Shown: positions 47,146-57,760 of the stretch, one piece after another
Position numbering within the stretch: the first letter of the stretch is position 1
How the letters are laid out: every line of letters begins with the position of its first letter
Assembly: GCA_946221065.1 (NCBI GenBank)
Contig: CAMIIO010000011.1
Location: 1-64,000 of the forward strand
DNA length: 64,000 nt
Direction of reading: 5' to 3'
Source: an uncultured Rothia sp.
GTDB lineage: Bacteria; Actinomycetota; Actinomycetes; Actinomycetales; Micrococcaceae
Made by a program: the position numbers and the translations under genes
The notes under the pieces: generated by a model
The model's input: the letters and a program-made list of their open reading frames with translations, nothing else
What the model was told of the DNA's origin: nothing
Databases searched by the model: none

Positions 47146-47630
47146 ATGGACAGGCACGAAAAACGTTTCATGTCTCATGTGGTCAAAGGAGACACCCCAG
47201 GGGGTGCTGGATATGGATCGGCGCAATCGGTGACGACGGATACGGGCGTTTCTGGATGCCTGACGAGGACACCGGCGAAGAGAAGATGCTACGCCCGCAC
47301 CGCTACGCACTACTGCGCGCGCTGAATCTTGACCCGAACGACGTGACGCATTTACATGCCCTGCATCGTTGCGATAATCCCTTATGTGTGCGAGCCACCG
47401 TAGGTGAAGATACTCATATCGTGTTAGGCGACCACGGGGAGAACATGGCAGAGCGTTCTGCGCGCGGTCGCTCTAACTTGCAAGTTATACGTTATGACCC
47501 GCAGGCGAGAGCCGCCCGCGCGCAAAACGCACGTACTTTGCGCGCCTGGACTATCAAGCATGGTTACGGTCAGACGAAGGTGGACGAGCTGATGAAGTAT
47601 GTAGACCCCGATCAAGGGGCACTGTTCTAA
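47146..47630 (+). pseudogene. HNH_3-type endonuclease, frameshifted copy
   Basis: From ATG 47146 the frame MDRHEKRFMSHVVKGDTPGG matches the start of the intact HNH protein at 17965-18444 (EERFFSFVVKGEAT). At a G5 run (47199-47203) the frame must change to continue CWIWIGAIGDDGYGRFWMPD, then LRPHRYALLRAL, LHRCDNPLCVRATVGEDTHI and LGDHGENMAERSARGRSN. All HNH_3 residues are present. One more G would restore a 161-aa protein. A longer open frame from GTG 47109 gives an N-terminus without similarity. Converges with the coiled-coil gene. Confidence 0.65.
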
Positions 47631-47647
47631 AGGACGAACAAAAGGGA

Positions 47648-47682
47648 CCGGGCCCATACACAATGATTGTGTATGGGCCCGG
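47648..47682. terminator. Bidirectional terminator between HNH and coiled-coil genes
   Basis: CCGGGCCCATACACAA and TTGTGTATGGGCCCGG are perfect arms around TGA, placed between two convergent genes. Confidence 0.85.
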
Positions 47683-47704
47683 CCCCTCATTGACGGGAGT
47701 CAGC

Positions 47705-48121
47705 TTATTTTTCGGTTGAGCCGTTGTCGTTGAAAGTGTTGTTATCGTCGCCAGCAGGCACGGCCTCGGCCGCATCCTTGGTCGTGGTCTTTGTCAGTTT
47801 GCGAACATCAGCAGCAGAGATCGCCAGACGTGAAGCGATCTCGGAGTTAGTCACACCCTCTTCTTTGAAACGTGCGATGATCTGCGCTTGTTCCGCCTCG
47901 GAGTTACGCTGTACATCTGCGAGTTATTTTTTCAGGTCTTCGATGCGCTGGTAAGCGTCGTTGATCTTCTTTTCGATAGAAGCGGCCCCGGAGGTCTCGA
48001 AGATTTTAAAGAAGTCTTCGGCATAGCCGATCAGCCGGTTTTCGCGTTCTTGGAACGCGGTGGCGGCCTCTAGTGCTTTCTTGCGGGCGCTGATAGTTTT
48101 TGCGCTTTTTCGTGCTGCCAT
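47705..48121 (-). pseudogene. Coiled-coil/HTH protein with in-frame stop, second copy
   Basis: ATG 48121 behind AGGAATAATCCTC encodes AARKSAKTISARKKALEAAT, then FQERENRLIGYAEDFFKIFE and IEKKINDAYQRIEDLKK. A TAA stop follows at 47924-47926. The frame continues LADVQRNSEAEQAQIIARFK, EEGVTNSEIASRLAISAADV and ends NGSTEK at 47705. It is the homologue of 17582-17968, which is uninterrupted, so this looks like a nonsense mutation splitting coiled coil from HTH. Confidence 0.7.
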
Positions 48122-48240
48122 GAGGATTATTCCTGCCGTGGTTGGTGAAGGTTTCTTGGTTCTTAGTTTAACGCGACGAGATACACCCCGCCTAGTATTC
48201 ACCTGCTGTTACTCACTCATGACCTAGCGGCCACGAACGC

Positions 48241-48270
48241 AACAGGGCCCGCCGGAAGGCGGGCCCTGTT
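48241..48270 (-). terminator. Intrinsic terminator of noncoding locus, copy 2
   Basis: AACAGGGCCCGCC and GGCGGGCCCTGTT are perfect 13-bp arms around GGAA. Confidence 0.8.
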
Positions 48271-48602
48271 CGCGCTTACGATTTTACACAGTCGAAGTCG
48301 CCGTGTGGAGGAAAGAGCAGCAGTTTAGTTTCTGCACGTCACCTCCTGGCGTTGTTATGCTGTCCTTTCCTCCACACGTCTTGTCTGATGCACAGGGCTT
48401 ATACAACAGCCGCCCCTTCCTCTAAATATCGTGTCAGCGTATATGTTCCCGATCAGTTCATGTTCACTCACCCAGCGGCTGTGTATAAGACCCTGCACAC
48501 AGGCCCTTCTCATGTGCAAAATCGCGGCAAGTATGCCGGACTACTAACGCGACTGAGCTCAATGTTCTCGTACCTCGAACGCTCTTTTTTGTCGCTAATA
48601 GT
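48241..48602 (-). ncRNA. Candidate structured noncoding RNA, copy 2
   Basis: Counterpart of 15527-15969 on the minus strand. In the same order it has a conserved GCGATTTTGCACA hairpin with TGTGTGCA (48494-48525). A long stem GTGTGGAGGAAAGAGCAGCA/TGCTGTCCTTTCCTCCACAC (48303-48322 with 48358-48377, two mismatches) replaces the shorter GGACAGCA stem of copy 1. The box GACTGTGTAAAATCG (48271-48293) and a perfect terminator (48241-48270) follow. No plausible ORF. Covariation between copies supports an RNA. Confidence 0.5.
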
Positions 48603-48657
48603 TCGTCACACCTCATGCATCCAATAAGTCAGGAATGCATATTATGAGTAATTCATA
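48603..48657. other. oriT-like conserved box, copy 2
   Basis: Inverted copy of 15472-15526 with 36 identical consecutive bases, 26 bp upstream of the relaxase start. It contains the GCATCC...GGAATGC inverted repeat. Best candidate for the origin of transfer of this plasmid. Confidence 0.6.
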
Positions 48658-48682
48658 ATAGTAAGGTGTTAGAATAAGTGAC

Positions 48683-51600
48683 ATGATGACCGTGCATAAG
48701 CTCTCAGCGGGCGACGGGTACAAGTACTACACCAGTGAAGTAGCCACTGGCGACGTACTACGCGACCGGCATCGCGCTTTGGGTGATTACTACACGGTCG
48801 AAGGCATGCCACCGGGCCAATGGCTAGGTAAAGGCGCTGCATCATTGGCGCTAACTGGTGAAGTCACTGAAGAACAAATGGGCGCGTTATTCTCAGGTAA
48901 CGCTCTGCCTGTCACCACAGATGAACTGTCACAACTGTTGTCTTATGCGCCGAAGCAGTCTGACTTTATCCGTCATACCGTCATGGAAAAAGCTCGTGTG
49001 GAAGCGGCAGAAAAAGCATGGAATGTTCATGTTTTACTGCGTCAAGGCAAAGACCAAACAACCATCGGTGATGTCTTAGATGTTCACCAAACGACCATCG
49101 GTCGTTGGATTTCTGCTTACCAAGAAGCGGGTAATGATTTCTCTGCTGGTGTGGATGAACGATACAAAGATGAGACTCTTCTACCTGACTTCAAGCAAAC
49201 TTTTATTGACTCTTACACCATGACTGAGGGTGAATCAGCACGCGCGAGAACCGTCGCTGAACGCGAAGTCAAAGCCTCAAAGTCACTCCACAAAGCGACA
49301 GAAACACCGCACACCTACAGCACTGTTACCCCTTTAATAAAGCGACTCAAGGAAGAAACTGAACGCTTCAACCGTCTCAATTCGCGTGAACCTAACAAGG
49401 ACGAAAAGCGTGAAATCCTCAACCGTGTCGGTGGTCAGATGTTCCGTGAGGAGCACCGCCGCTCCCCCAGAACCACCGGAGAATTCACCCGATGGGTAAC
49501 ATCCCAGCGCAAACCCAAACAACAAACCGTGGCAGGTTTCGACCTGGTTTTTACCCCCACTAAGTCGGTTTCTATCGCCTGGGGACTGGGTGATGAACGC
49601 CTACGTAAAGGCATTGAGTCTGCGCATGAGAAAGCCATTACCGATGCACTGACTTACCTTGAAGATAACGCTGTGTACACCCGGCGTGGTGCTGGTGGTC
49701 TACGCCAAGAAGAAACAAAATCAGGTCTGATAGCTTCCAAGTTCCGTCACTACGATTCCCGTGAAGGAGACCCCAACTTACACGACCCCTGGTTGTAGCG
49801 AACAAAGTTCAAGGTAAAGACGGACGTTGGCTCACCCTCGATGGACGAATGCTTTACGCCCATAACGTTGCTGCATCAGAGTTGTATAACTCCAAAATAG
49901 CTGAGTACATTCACGCTGATCTCGGTCTGGAATTTGTAGGCAATGAGCGCAAGGGGCGAAAGATTTACGAACTGGCAGGTATTACGCCACAGGCCATTAC
50001 TGCCTTTTCTTCCCGTCGTAACCAGGTAGCGAAGACTCTGGAAGAGTTAGAGCAGAAGTACATTGCCGAGCACGGGTACGCACCCAATGAAAAGGCACGG
50101 ATTAAGCTCTCGCAGCAAGCGACCCTTGCGACTCGTCCGCATAAATCTGAAGCACGGTCGCTGGCTGAACTGCATGACGTATGGGCACAGACTGTTTCCG
50201 ATAAAGGGCTGAATCTACCCACCAACGAAGCCCTTCTTCCTCATCTGCAAAGTGCATCGACCCAGCACGCGGCGGCCGTGATTGAAGGTGTCTCCCAAGC
50301 CATCGCCATCTCCGATAGGGAGCACGCGGCCAATATTATTGAACGTCTAGAGCGCACCCGTTCAACCTGGAAACGCACCCACATTGAAGCAGAAACCCTC
50401 CGCTACTTCCGCGACGTTACCAGCGGTTCTGGTGTAGACGAGACCAAGTTCAAGAACACAGTTGCCGCCACCGTTGAACAGTCAGTAGCCCTCAACGACT
50501 TCGCACAAGAGGCACATCTACCGGATACTTCACTGCGTTCTGATGGTACGTCGGTCTACCGCCGGGCAGACTATGAGCTGTTCTCTTCCACTGGTATTTA
50601 CCAGGCAGAACGAAGCGTGGTGAGGGCTGCTACCAGTGAGAAAATCATTCCCGCAGCAACCCACGATACCTTTGACGCTCAACGTGATTACCTCAAAGCA
50701 AAGGGCGGCCTGCTCTCCTCTACCCAGGAAGATATGGCGCGCGCTTTCGTCACCGATGAGCGTCTTCTCGTGGTTGGTATTGGCCCCGCTGGTGCCGGTA
50801 AGACCACCTCGATGAAGGTTGCCGTGGACACTGTTCACGCCACCGGACAGCGAGTGTTTGGTCTAGCACCGACCGCTGTTGCAGCAACGGTGATGAAAAA
50901 TGAACTCGATATTGAAGCATCAACGATTGCCTCATTCGTGAGAGATAACTCCGTCATCTCTTCCCAGGTGAAACCTGGGGACATGATTCTCATCGATGAG
51001 ATCGGCATGGCATCCACACCTGATCTAGCAAAGATTGTCGATATCGCCCGCGAACGTGGCGCATCCGTGCGGGGTATCGGTGACTACCGCCAGCTAGCAG
51101 CCATCGGCTCAGGCGGAGCACTGCGACTGATTGAATCCAAGGCCGGGGCTATCTACCTCGAAGACGTCTTCCGCTTCAAAAACCAGGATGAGGCTCAGGC
51201 TTCATTGGCTCTTCGTGAACCATCCCTTGTGGGTGACGACAAGCCTTTTACCTGGTATCTGGATAACGGGCGTATCACCGCCGGTGGCAAAGAAGGCATG
51301 GTTGCTGACGTCTTCGCCGCCTACTGCGCTGATGCAGCCGACGGTAAGAACTCCCTCATGCTGGCTGGCACCAATGAAGACGTGAAGGCTCTGAATGTCT
51401 TGGGTCAGAACGCCGCGATAGCCGCTGGAACAGTGCAGGAATCCGAGTCCAAGAGTGTGCTACTCGATGACGGAACCTGCGCCTATGTGGGAGATAAGGT
51501 TCTTACCCGTAAGAATAACTACCAGCTCAAGACCAACCAGGGCAAAGACTTCGTGAAGAACGGAGACCTCTGGGAAATCCGGGCTATCGCAGAAGACGGG

Positions 51601-53922
51601 GCTCTACTTCTTCAGCATACTAACCACCGCGGGATGGTGACAGTGCCAGCGGAATACACCGGCGAATACGTGCAGTTGGGTTACGCATCAACCATTAACC
51701 GTGCTCAGGGTTCGACTGTGGACACCACTCACGCTGTGGTCGATGCCGCCACCGATAGGGCAGCAGCCTACGTTGCACTCTCCCGTGGTCGGGAGTCTAA
51801 TAAGCTCTACGTTGCTACCGATGAGAACACCAGCCGCGACGATGTACTGACCGCGATTACGGCGAACTTTGACCGTAACCTCTCCTTCCACGAAGAAGCC
51901 GTCGCCCAGCGTGCAGGGCAACGGAACGTGGCGAATCATCTGGCACGCTATGACGACTTGTCCACCACTGCGATGGAGGCGGCCATGAAAAATGTCGTCA
52001 TCAACAGTATTGGTGAAGAGGCGGCGCAGCCTATCTATACCGCTGATGGTTGGGGAGCCCTGGCGACCGAACTAGCGAAGACCTACCGGGGCGGGTTAGA
52101 CCCTGAGGCGGTCTTCACCCGCGCCTGGCAGCAAAACCCGCTCGACGATGCCGAGGATGTTGCCGCTGTCTTGCAGTGGCGCGTAGCCGGAGTCCGTGAG
52201 CGCGATGAAGCGTTGCGTGTGCGATTCGGCGACGATGTACGCCCGTTGGCTCATATCCCCGAAGAAGCCCTTGACCGTCTCATTGCCACGGCCAAGAAAC
52301 GCACCACTCCCCTGGCTGACATCGAGATTGAGGATCAGCGTTGGGCAACCCGCGACTACGCCCTGGTGAAGACCGACCGGTTGCGTGAAATGCTCACCAC
52401 CTCCAATAAGGCGTTCGAGGTGAATGAGAAGAGCGACCCGAGGGTTGCCGCGCAGATTAGCGAGAACATGGCGCTGATGCAGTCGGAGATTACCCGCCGC
52501 CGCTGGTCATCGCCGGAGCAGAAGCATGTAGAGGCTATCGTTCGGGGCGAGAAGCCGCGCTCCGGTCATGACTTCACGATTTTGAGTGCTTTGCAGTGGG
52601 AGAAGACCGTCCGTGATGAGGTACTTCTCCCCACCGTTGAAACCAAAGACTTCAAGCCCGAGCGGATTACTAAGGGGGTGAGCGGGTACAGCCTGGATTC
52701 CTTCTGGGAATACGACAGGTACACCCCGGCATCTATGCAGCGTGTTCTGAAGGTTGAGCACGCTCAGGTGAAGGACTTAGTGCAGTTGCGTGGTCGGCAG
52801 ATCGCGGCGGAGAAACCAGCTTGGGCACAGAGCTTGGGTGAGGTACCGGCTAATGAGCGCAACGCGAAGCATTGGTACCGGGTCGCAGCCGAAGTGGAAG
52901 CCTTCCGGGAGAAATACAATATCCCCAAGACAGAGCAGTCACCTATTCCGAAGCAGTTCGTCACCGCTGATTCTCGTGGGCAGTTCCTCGCAGAGCAGGT
53001 TACGAACGTGCATAAGCGTTCGGTTCTCTCCTCAGAGCACCGTGATGAGGAGAAGCTGAGCATCGGTGTGACCACAGCGGAGGTACTTCAGCAGTCCAAG
53101 GAGACGCCTTCACAGGCTGAGGTCTTGATGAAAGAAGGTAACACCATGCCTGAAACAGCCACCATTGAGGATGTCTATGCAGAGCAGGACCGCCTGTGGT
53201 CTGTTGTTGCGGATCGTTACCGTGAGGAGCAAGAGGTTCTAGGACGTTTGGATGAGGCACGCGGGACTCTTGGTGAGGCTATTGCAGCTCGTGATGCTGC
53301 GGTGTCCTCACGAGATCGTTATGGTGATGGTTTGGTGGAGTCTGCTGTGGCTGATTATGCCAAGGTTGCCCAGGCGCAGGAGCGTGTCGAGTCCGCGAGC
53401 TTCTTTACTCGTTCTGCACGGAGGAAGGAGTTTGAGGCGGTCAAGGGCGAGTTCGAGGCGAAGTACGGCCGGGACGATGCGCCGGATCGTACCGATGTGG
53501 ATTGGTTGAGTACTGATGGTGAGTATACTCGTCGTGCTGGTGTGGCTGATGAAGCACAGAACACGGTAAACGCAGCAGAGGTTGTTTCCTTGAAGTCCAA
53601 GGCATCTGTGGCTACTGAATCTCGTCAGCGGGCGTATGGGGGTTATGTGGCAGAGCGTGAATCCCATGAGGAATCACGGGTTATTGCCCCGTCGATGACT
53701 GAAGCGAAGGCTCATGAGGTTTCAGAGAAAACAGCGGCGCGTGATACTGGTTTGTTGAAGATCGGTTCTTCACCGCAGGAAGTGCGGAAGGAGAGGGCTG
53801 CAAGTTCCAAGCTGTTTGCCCAGCAACAGAAAAATGTTGCGCAGAATAAGACTAGGAAAACTCCAACCACAGCCGCGAAACTTCAGGAGAGCTACGTCCA
53901 AAAATCCGGTAGAAGACTATAG
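48683..53922 (+). pseudogene. traA: TrwC/TraI-type relaxase-helicase (MOBF), frameshifted
   Basis: The N-terminal part (48683-49798) starts MTVHKLSAGDGYKYYTSEVA with the catalytic tyrosine pair and continues to GFDLVFTPTKSVSIAWGLGD and FRHYDSREGDPNLHD. Here the HUH metal motif should read HDHLVVANKVQG, but one base is missing near 49789 (CACGACCCCTGG) and the frame stops. The next frame continues LVVANKVQGKDGRWLTLDGR. A RecD-like helicase follows (GPAGAGKTTSMKVAVDTVHA Walker A, DMILIDEIGMASTPDLAKIV Walker B, YVQLGYASTINRAQGSTVDT), then a long charged C-terminal region. Intact it would be about 1,745 aa. It would nick oriT and unwind the plasmid for conjugation. Confidence 0.88.
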
Positions 53923-53958
53923 GCTTCTCTGAAAATATGATCTGAAGAATGGCGAAAA

Positions 53959-54402
53959 ATGAACATAGAGCCTCCCGTATGGGCTGCAATAATTGCTGCA
54001 TTGGTCTCCACTATCAACATTGGCGTGACTATATATCAAGGCAGAAAAACCAGAGAAGATAAACACTTTGAGCGGTTTTTTGAAGCACGTTTAGATGTCG
54101 CTAAGAAGGTCTTTACCTATTTGGAATACGCCGAATATGTATGTACAGACTATGAAAGACCTTATCCTGGTTACGACTTAGGGACGCTACTTCCAGAGCT
54201 AAAAGTACTCTTCTCTTCGGAAGTCGCTAAGACAGCATATTCAGTTCACTGGGAGCTCTTGGGTGAAGGTGGTCGTTTCCAAGACTTACATTACGTTTCA
54301 GAAACTACAAAATTTGGAAATTTTTGGAATAAAGAAGTCGCAGAGTTATGTGACCCCCTGCGGAAGCTACTGTCCAAAGAACTCAATGAAGGACCAAAAT
54401 GA
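53959..54402 (+). CDS. Membrane-anchored hypothetical protein, gene 1 of a pair
   Basis: A 147-aa protein with an N-terminal membrane anchor (PPVWAAIIAALVSTINIGVT) followed by a helical cytoplasmic part (FFEARLDVAKKVFTYLEYAE, then LLPELKVLFSSEVAKTAYSV and FWNKEVAELCDPLRKLLSKE). Its stop overlaps the next gene start (ATGA at 54399-54402). The next gene has the same layout, suggesting a duplicated family acting together. A/T-richer than the relaxase. Located between relaxase and coupling-protein genes, so entry exclusion is possible, as is a defence role. Not recognised. Confidence 0.6.
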   Translation: MNIEPPVWAAIIAALVSTINIGVTIYQGRKTREDKHFERFFEARLDVAKKVFTYLEYAEYVCTDYERPYPGYDLGTLLPELKVLFSSEVAKTAYSVHWELLGEGGRFQDLHYVSETTKFGNFWNKEVAELCDPLRKLLSKELNEGPK

Positions 54403-54962
54403 GCACTAATTTGGCAAGCTTCTGGGAATGGTTCGCGCACTCCCCTGTACCGGTACAAACAGCCTGGATATCAGGAATATTCTCAGTAACTACGATAGGT
54501 ATAACACAGTTCTTCTCCAAGAAAAACACAGATAAAGCCCTAGCTGCACAGCGAGAACAATTCATTGACGCTAGACAGGCAGATGAGAAAAAGTATCAAA
54601 TCGAACTAGGTGAGAAGAAAAAAGACCGGTTTAACGAAGAAAAACTAGGCATCTTCAAAGAACTACTCACCGAGCTCAATCGAGCTACCAACAACTTGCG
54701 TTTCCTCTTTCCTGAACAGGAATTTGATGTAGGAGCCGTGCATACGGCAAAAATCCTCTTTCCTCTATATTTCTCTAGTGAGGTGAACGAGCATATGGAA
54801 AAAGTAGAATCTCTCTACTGGGAGATTTATCAGATGTTTTTTGATAAAAACGCCAATGGCAAAGAAATTCAATTCTTCTCATATGAGACTGCCAGGGAGG
54901 GGCTCGAAGCTGAAATAGTAAGGCTCACCGATGCAGTGAAAAGAGATCTAGGAATCTCCTAG
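54399..54962 (+). CDS. Membrane-anchored hypothetical protein, gene 2 of a pair
   Basis: A 187-aa protein: a short periplasmic start (STNLASFWEWFAHSP), a membrane helix (TAWISGIFSVTTIGITQFF), then a charged coiled coil (SKKNTDKALAAQREQFIDAR, EKKKDRFNEEKLGIFKELLT). A helical domain with ILFPLYFSSEVNEHMEKVES follows. The FSSEV phrase is shared with gene 1 (LFSSEVAKTAYS). Translationally coupled to gene 1. The pair may form a membrane complex; I see no enzymatic motif. Confidence 0.6.
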   Translation: MSTNLASFWEWFAHSPVPVQTAWISGIFSVTTIGITQFFSKKNTDKALAAQREQFIDARQADEKKYQIELGEKKKDRFNEEKLGIFKELLTELNRATNNLRFLFPEQEFDVGAVHTAKILFPLYFSSEVNEHMEKVESLYWEIYQMFFDKNANGKEIQFFSYETAREGLEAEIVRLTDAVKRDLGIS

Positions 54963-54990
54963 ATCTCTTTTCCAAGGTACATAAGAGCAC

Positions 54991-55395
54991 CTACCAATAA
55001 GGGTTGAGTTTCTTCGTAACCTTCATGAAATCTGTCTCGGTACGAACGTCTAAACTCAACTCAGCAACGTCACGCACCCGCACAGATTCATCCGGTCGAT
55101 GCATCGCAGAACAATCCCGAAACACCCCCGTCTGCGGATCAAACAACGCCTTCACATGGCCATCCCAATGATTCACCCACCAGGACGAAATATCTCCGTC
55201 TTCCATCGACTTGTAATACTGCCACCGCAGAGCCTTAAACCTAGCCACCGCCTCAGGATGCAACCACCACTTGGCACAAAAAGCCCCACCCTGACGAGCA
55301 GGGTACTCCATAATGAGAAGGGTCTGCTCAACCCAATCAGCAAGCCCTAGTTCTTGATTCGCTTCAGATTGATTTATTGTTTCTTCTTCCGACAT
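54991..55395 (-). CDS. DUF4913-family protein
   Basis: A 134-aa protein: GLADWVEQTLLIMEYPARQG, then AFCAKWWLHPEAVARFKALR, YYKSMEDGDISSWWVNHWDG and HVKALFDPQTGVFRDCSAMH. The W-C..WW.HPEA..R..ALW, WW..H.D.H, G.F..C pattern identifies DUF4913. This family is found in actinobacterial conjugation clusters, usually beside the VirD4-like coupling protein, as here (18-bp gap). Molecular function unknown. Confidence 0.8.
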   Translation of the reverse strand: MSEEETINQSEANQELGLADWVEQTLLIMEYPARQGGAFCAKWWLHPEAVARFKALRWQYYKSMEDGDISSWWVNHWDGHVKALFDPQTGVFRDCSAMHRPDESVRVRDVAELSLDVRTETDFMKVTKKLNPYW

Positions 55396-55412
55396 CATTC
55401 GTCCCTTTTCCT

Positions 55413-56960
55413 TTAGTGAGCCTTCAGGCTCTCCTTCAACTTCTTCATCTGCGGTTCGATTCGAGTCACCAACCCCTCATTCTTAAACCAGTACCCCGCA
55501 TCGACCACACCGACCTCACCATCACCAGTACGCACAAACATCTTCCCCTGCGGCAACGTCGCCAAATCAGAAGCAGAGAGAATATCCCGCTGCTGAATCT
55601 GCGTTGAAGAGCTACGCCCCTGACCAGAGCGATGATTATAAGAAGAAGAGTGCGTAGTGAACTGATGATCATAAGAACCCACCAGCTTCGCCATCGACGA
55701 CAAAAACGACTCCTCGCTACCGCCGCCACCATAAACAGAGACCGAGGCAGCCCCGAAGAGCTCATTCATCCCGGTATCCCCATACGTCCGCTTACCCTGA
55801 GAAGCCGACTGAAAATAAGCACTAAAAACAATCCCTAAGGAACCGGCATAGGAATACCATTCCGGCAACTCAGGAAGATTCACGGCGTTGCCCACCTCAT
55901 CGAGCTCAATCACCAGAGGAACGCGTAGACGCCCGTTCTCTGTTTTGCGTGCTTCACGCTCTGCACTGCGAAAAACATCCCACACCAAAGCCGAAACCAA
56001 AGCAGACGAAGAACCGCCCTTCTTACTACCCAGCAGAATCAACGTATCGGTACTGTTGGCAAAGTTCGTGGGGTCAAAGACCTCATCACCGGATTCGGTG
56101 GTCAGTGTCCGCAGGTACTCGTCATGCTCAAAAGGAGACACACACCGCTGCGCGGTAGCCCAGACCGAACCGCGCGTATCAGAGGGCTGACGCTTTAAAC
56201 CCAGAAGAGTTTCAGCCTGTTTGGGGAACCCGTGCTCTTCTAGGATTGCCGCAGGTTCGTCTTCCTCACTACGCATGGCCCAACCGAAGACTGCATCGTC
56301 GCTCTTACCGGAGAGATTCGCGGCCAGCATCAGAGCACCAATGACTTTAGAGCCCATCAAATCAAAGTGAGCGTTCACGTTTCCTTCAGAGGAGCCTTCC
56401 CCGTGGGTAGCAGCTTCAAAAATCGCCCCAATCTTCTCCGCATCGGTAGAAGAGCGCACCATGCCAATAATGTTGAAAAGGCTGGTGACGTTATTTTCTC
56501 TGTTCAAGATGTTGGTTGGGTCAAAGATAATCACGTTGCCTTTGAACATACGCTCAGCAATGATTTCCCAGATACCATCAGGCTTATTTGACGTCACCAC
56601 CAAAGCGCCAGGGGCGGCCACCGCATGAGGAATCACCTGTGCTGAGGTCTTACCGCGACCGGGGCCTTGCACCTGTACCGCGCATTGACGCCAGCCCTGA
56701 TAAATCGTTCCAGCTTCAATCCGCCCTAAGGGAAGACCGGGGCCGATCTCGGAGGCGGAGGGGTGAAGATTAGTGCGGGCATCCTTGATGCGGTGAGCAC
56801 TCAAGGACTTAGAGAACTTCGCACTAGACCCCAGCCGGCGGTTAGCCATACCGATTTTGGACTGATTCTGATTCGGCTGAGACCACAAATACACGACGAT
56901 AAAGAGCACCGCCAGGGCCAGCAGAATCCAGGTTGTCGAAGGGATAGAGTGCAACATCAT
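55413..56960 (-). CDS. VirD4/TraG-type coupling ATPase
   Basis: A 515-aa protein with an N-terminal membrane helix (STTWILLALAVLFIVVYLWS), a Walker A-like VQGPGRGKTSAQVIPHAV, then PGALVVTSNKPDGIWEI, the Walker B VPLVIELDEVGNAVNLPELP and IVFSAYFQSASQGKRTYGDT. It is a TraG/VirD4-type protein that links the relaxosome to the transfer channel, in the short form of actinobacterial elements. It appears intact. It is followed by DUF4913 and preceded by the truncated VirB4-like ATPase. Confidence 0.88.
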   Translation of the reverse strand: MMLHSIPSTTWILLALAVLFIVVYLWSQPNQNQSKIGMANRRLGSSAKFSKSLSAHRIKDARTNLHPSASEIGPGLPLGRIEAGTIYQGWRQCAVQVQGPGRGKTSAQVIPHAVAAPGALVVTSNKPDGIWEIIAERMFKGNVIIFDPTNILNRENNVTSLFNIIGMVRSSTDAEKIGAIFEAATHGEGSSEGNVNAHFDLMGSKVIGALMLAANLSGKSDDAVFGWAMRSEEDEPAAILEEHGFPKQAETLLGLKRQPSDTRGSVWATAQRCVSPFEHDEYLRTLTTESGDEVFDPTNFANSTDTLILLGSKKGGSSSALVSALVWDVFRSAEREARKTENGRLRVPLVIELDEVGNAVNLPELPEWYSYAGSLGIVFSAYFQSASQGKRTYGDTGMNELFGAASVSVYGGGGSEESFLSSMAKLVGSYDHQFTTHSSSYNHRSGQGRSSSTQIQQRDILSASDLATLPQGKMFVRTGDGEVGVVDAGYWFKNEGLVTRIEPQMKKLKESLKAH

Positions 56961-57011
56961 CGAAGGTGTCCTTTACCAACGGTTCAAACAAGGGGAGATA
57001 GAGAGAAGGGT

Positions 57012-57760
57012 TTATTTGCCCAGACGAACCGAAGCCATAGCATTCGCCCAAGCCTCATTCGTATCGTGAATAACCTGCTCTTTATGCGTCAGATTCATAT
57101 GAAACGGAGCCCCCGTGGTCTCACCCAACTTCAGCAAGAAGCGGCCACGACCAGGAGGGGGGCAGCGTCTCGTTGGTTTTCGGGTCCACGCCGCCTTCGG
57201 CAGAGAGAGCCACCAAAAGACCCTGTTCTTTCTGACTCAGCGGGACAACAATGGTCAGTGACGTCATCTCATTACGCGCCAGACCACCGAAGACCTTCAC
57301 ACTCGAACGCTCCAAGAAACCCTGGGCAATAGCAGTCAATTCCGGGGTGGAGAGCTGCAAATCCTTCATCGAGTGAGTCACCAACATCTGCCCCAGACCT
57401 TTGGTTCGGTTGAGCTTGGTCAAAGCGTTCACGCGATGCACCAGCTGCTCATCCGCAGAGAGCACCTGCCACAGCTCATCCATAATCATCAGGTGGTGAC
57501 GTTCAGGAATCAGACCCTCATCCGCCAAGTCTTTCAGTGCCGAGGCACCTGCCTGGCCATATGACCAGCAAACCAGCTGTACGGCTACACGCAAACGATC
57601 ATTAGCCTCATCAATAGCCGACACATCAAAGGACACCGAACGGTCCAGGCGCATCGGCTCGGTGGTCTCACGACAGAAAACATCACCAAAGGGACCATCA
57701 GCACCCAGAGCGTTGAGACCACGCTGAAGAATTTCGGTCAGTTCAAAGTATTTGCGGCGA
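57012..57760 (-). pseudogene. VirB4-like ATPase, 5'-truncated and frameshifted
   Basis: The remaining C-terminal half includes FELTEILQRGLNALGADGPF, then FDVSAIDEANDRLRVAVQLV, the Walker B-like HHLMIMDELWQVLSADEQLV, RTKGLGQMLVTHSMKDLQLS and EMTSLTIVVPLSQKEQG. These are typical of VirB4/TraC-type secretion ATPases of actinobacterial elements. At a G6 run (57157-57162) the frame must shift to continue PGRGRFLLKLGETTGAPFHM to the end at 57012. Upstream the gene is cut near 57760, where an HTH gene begins. The Walker A half is gone, so the transfer channel cannot be complete. Confidence 0.78.
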
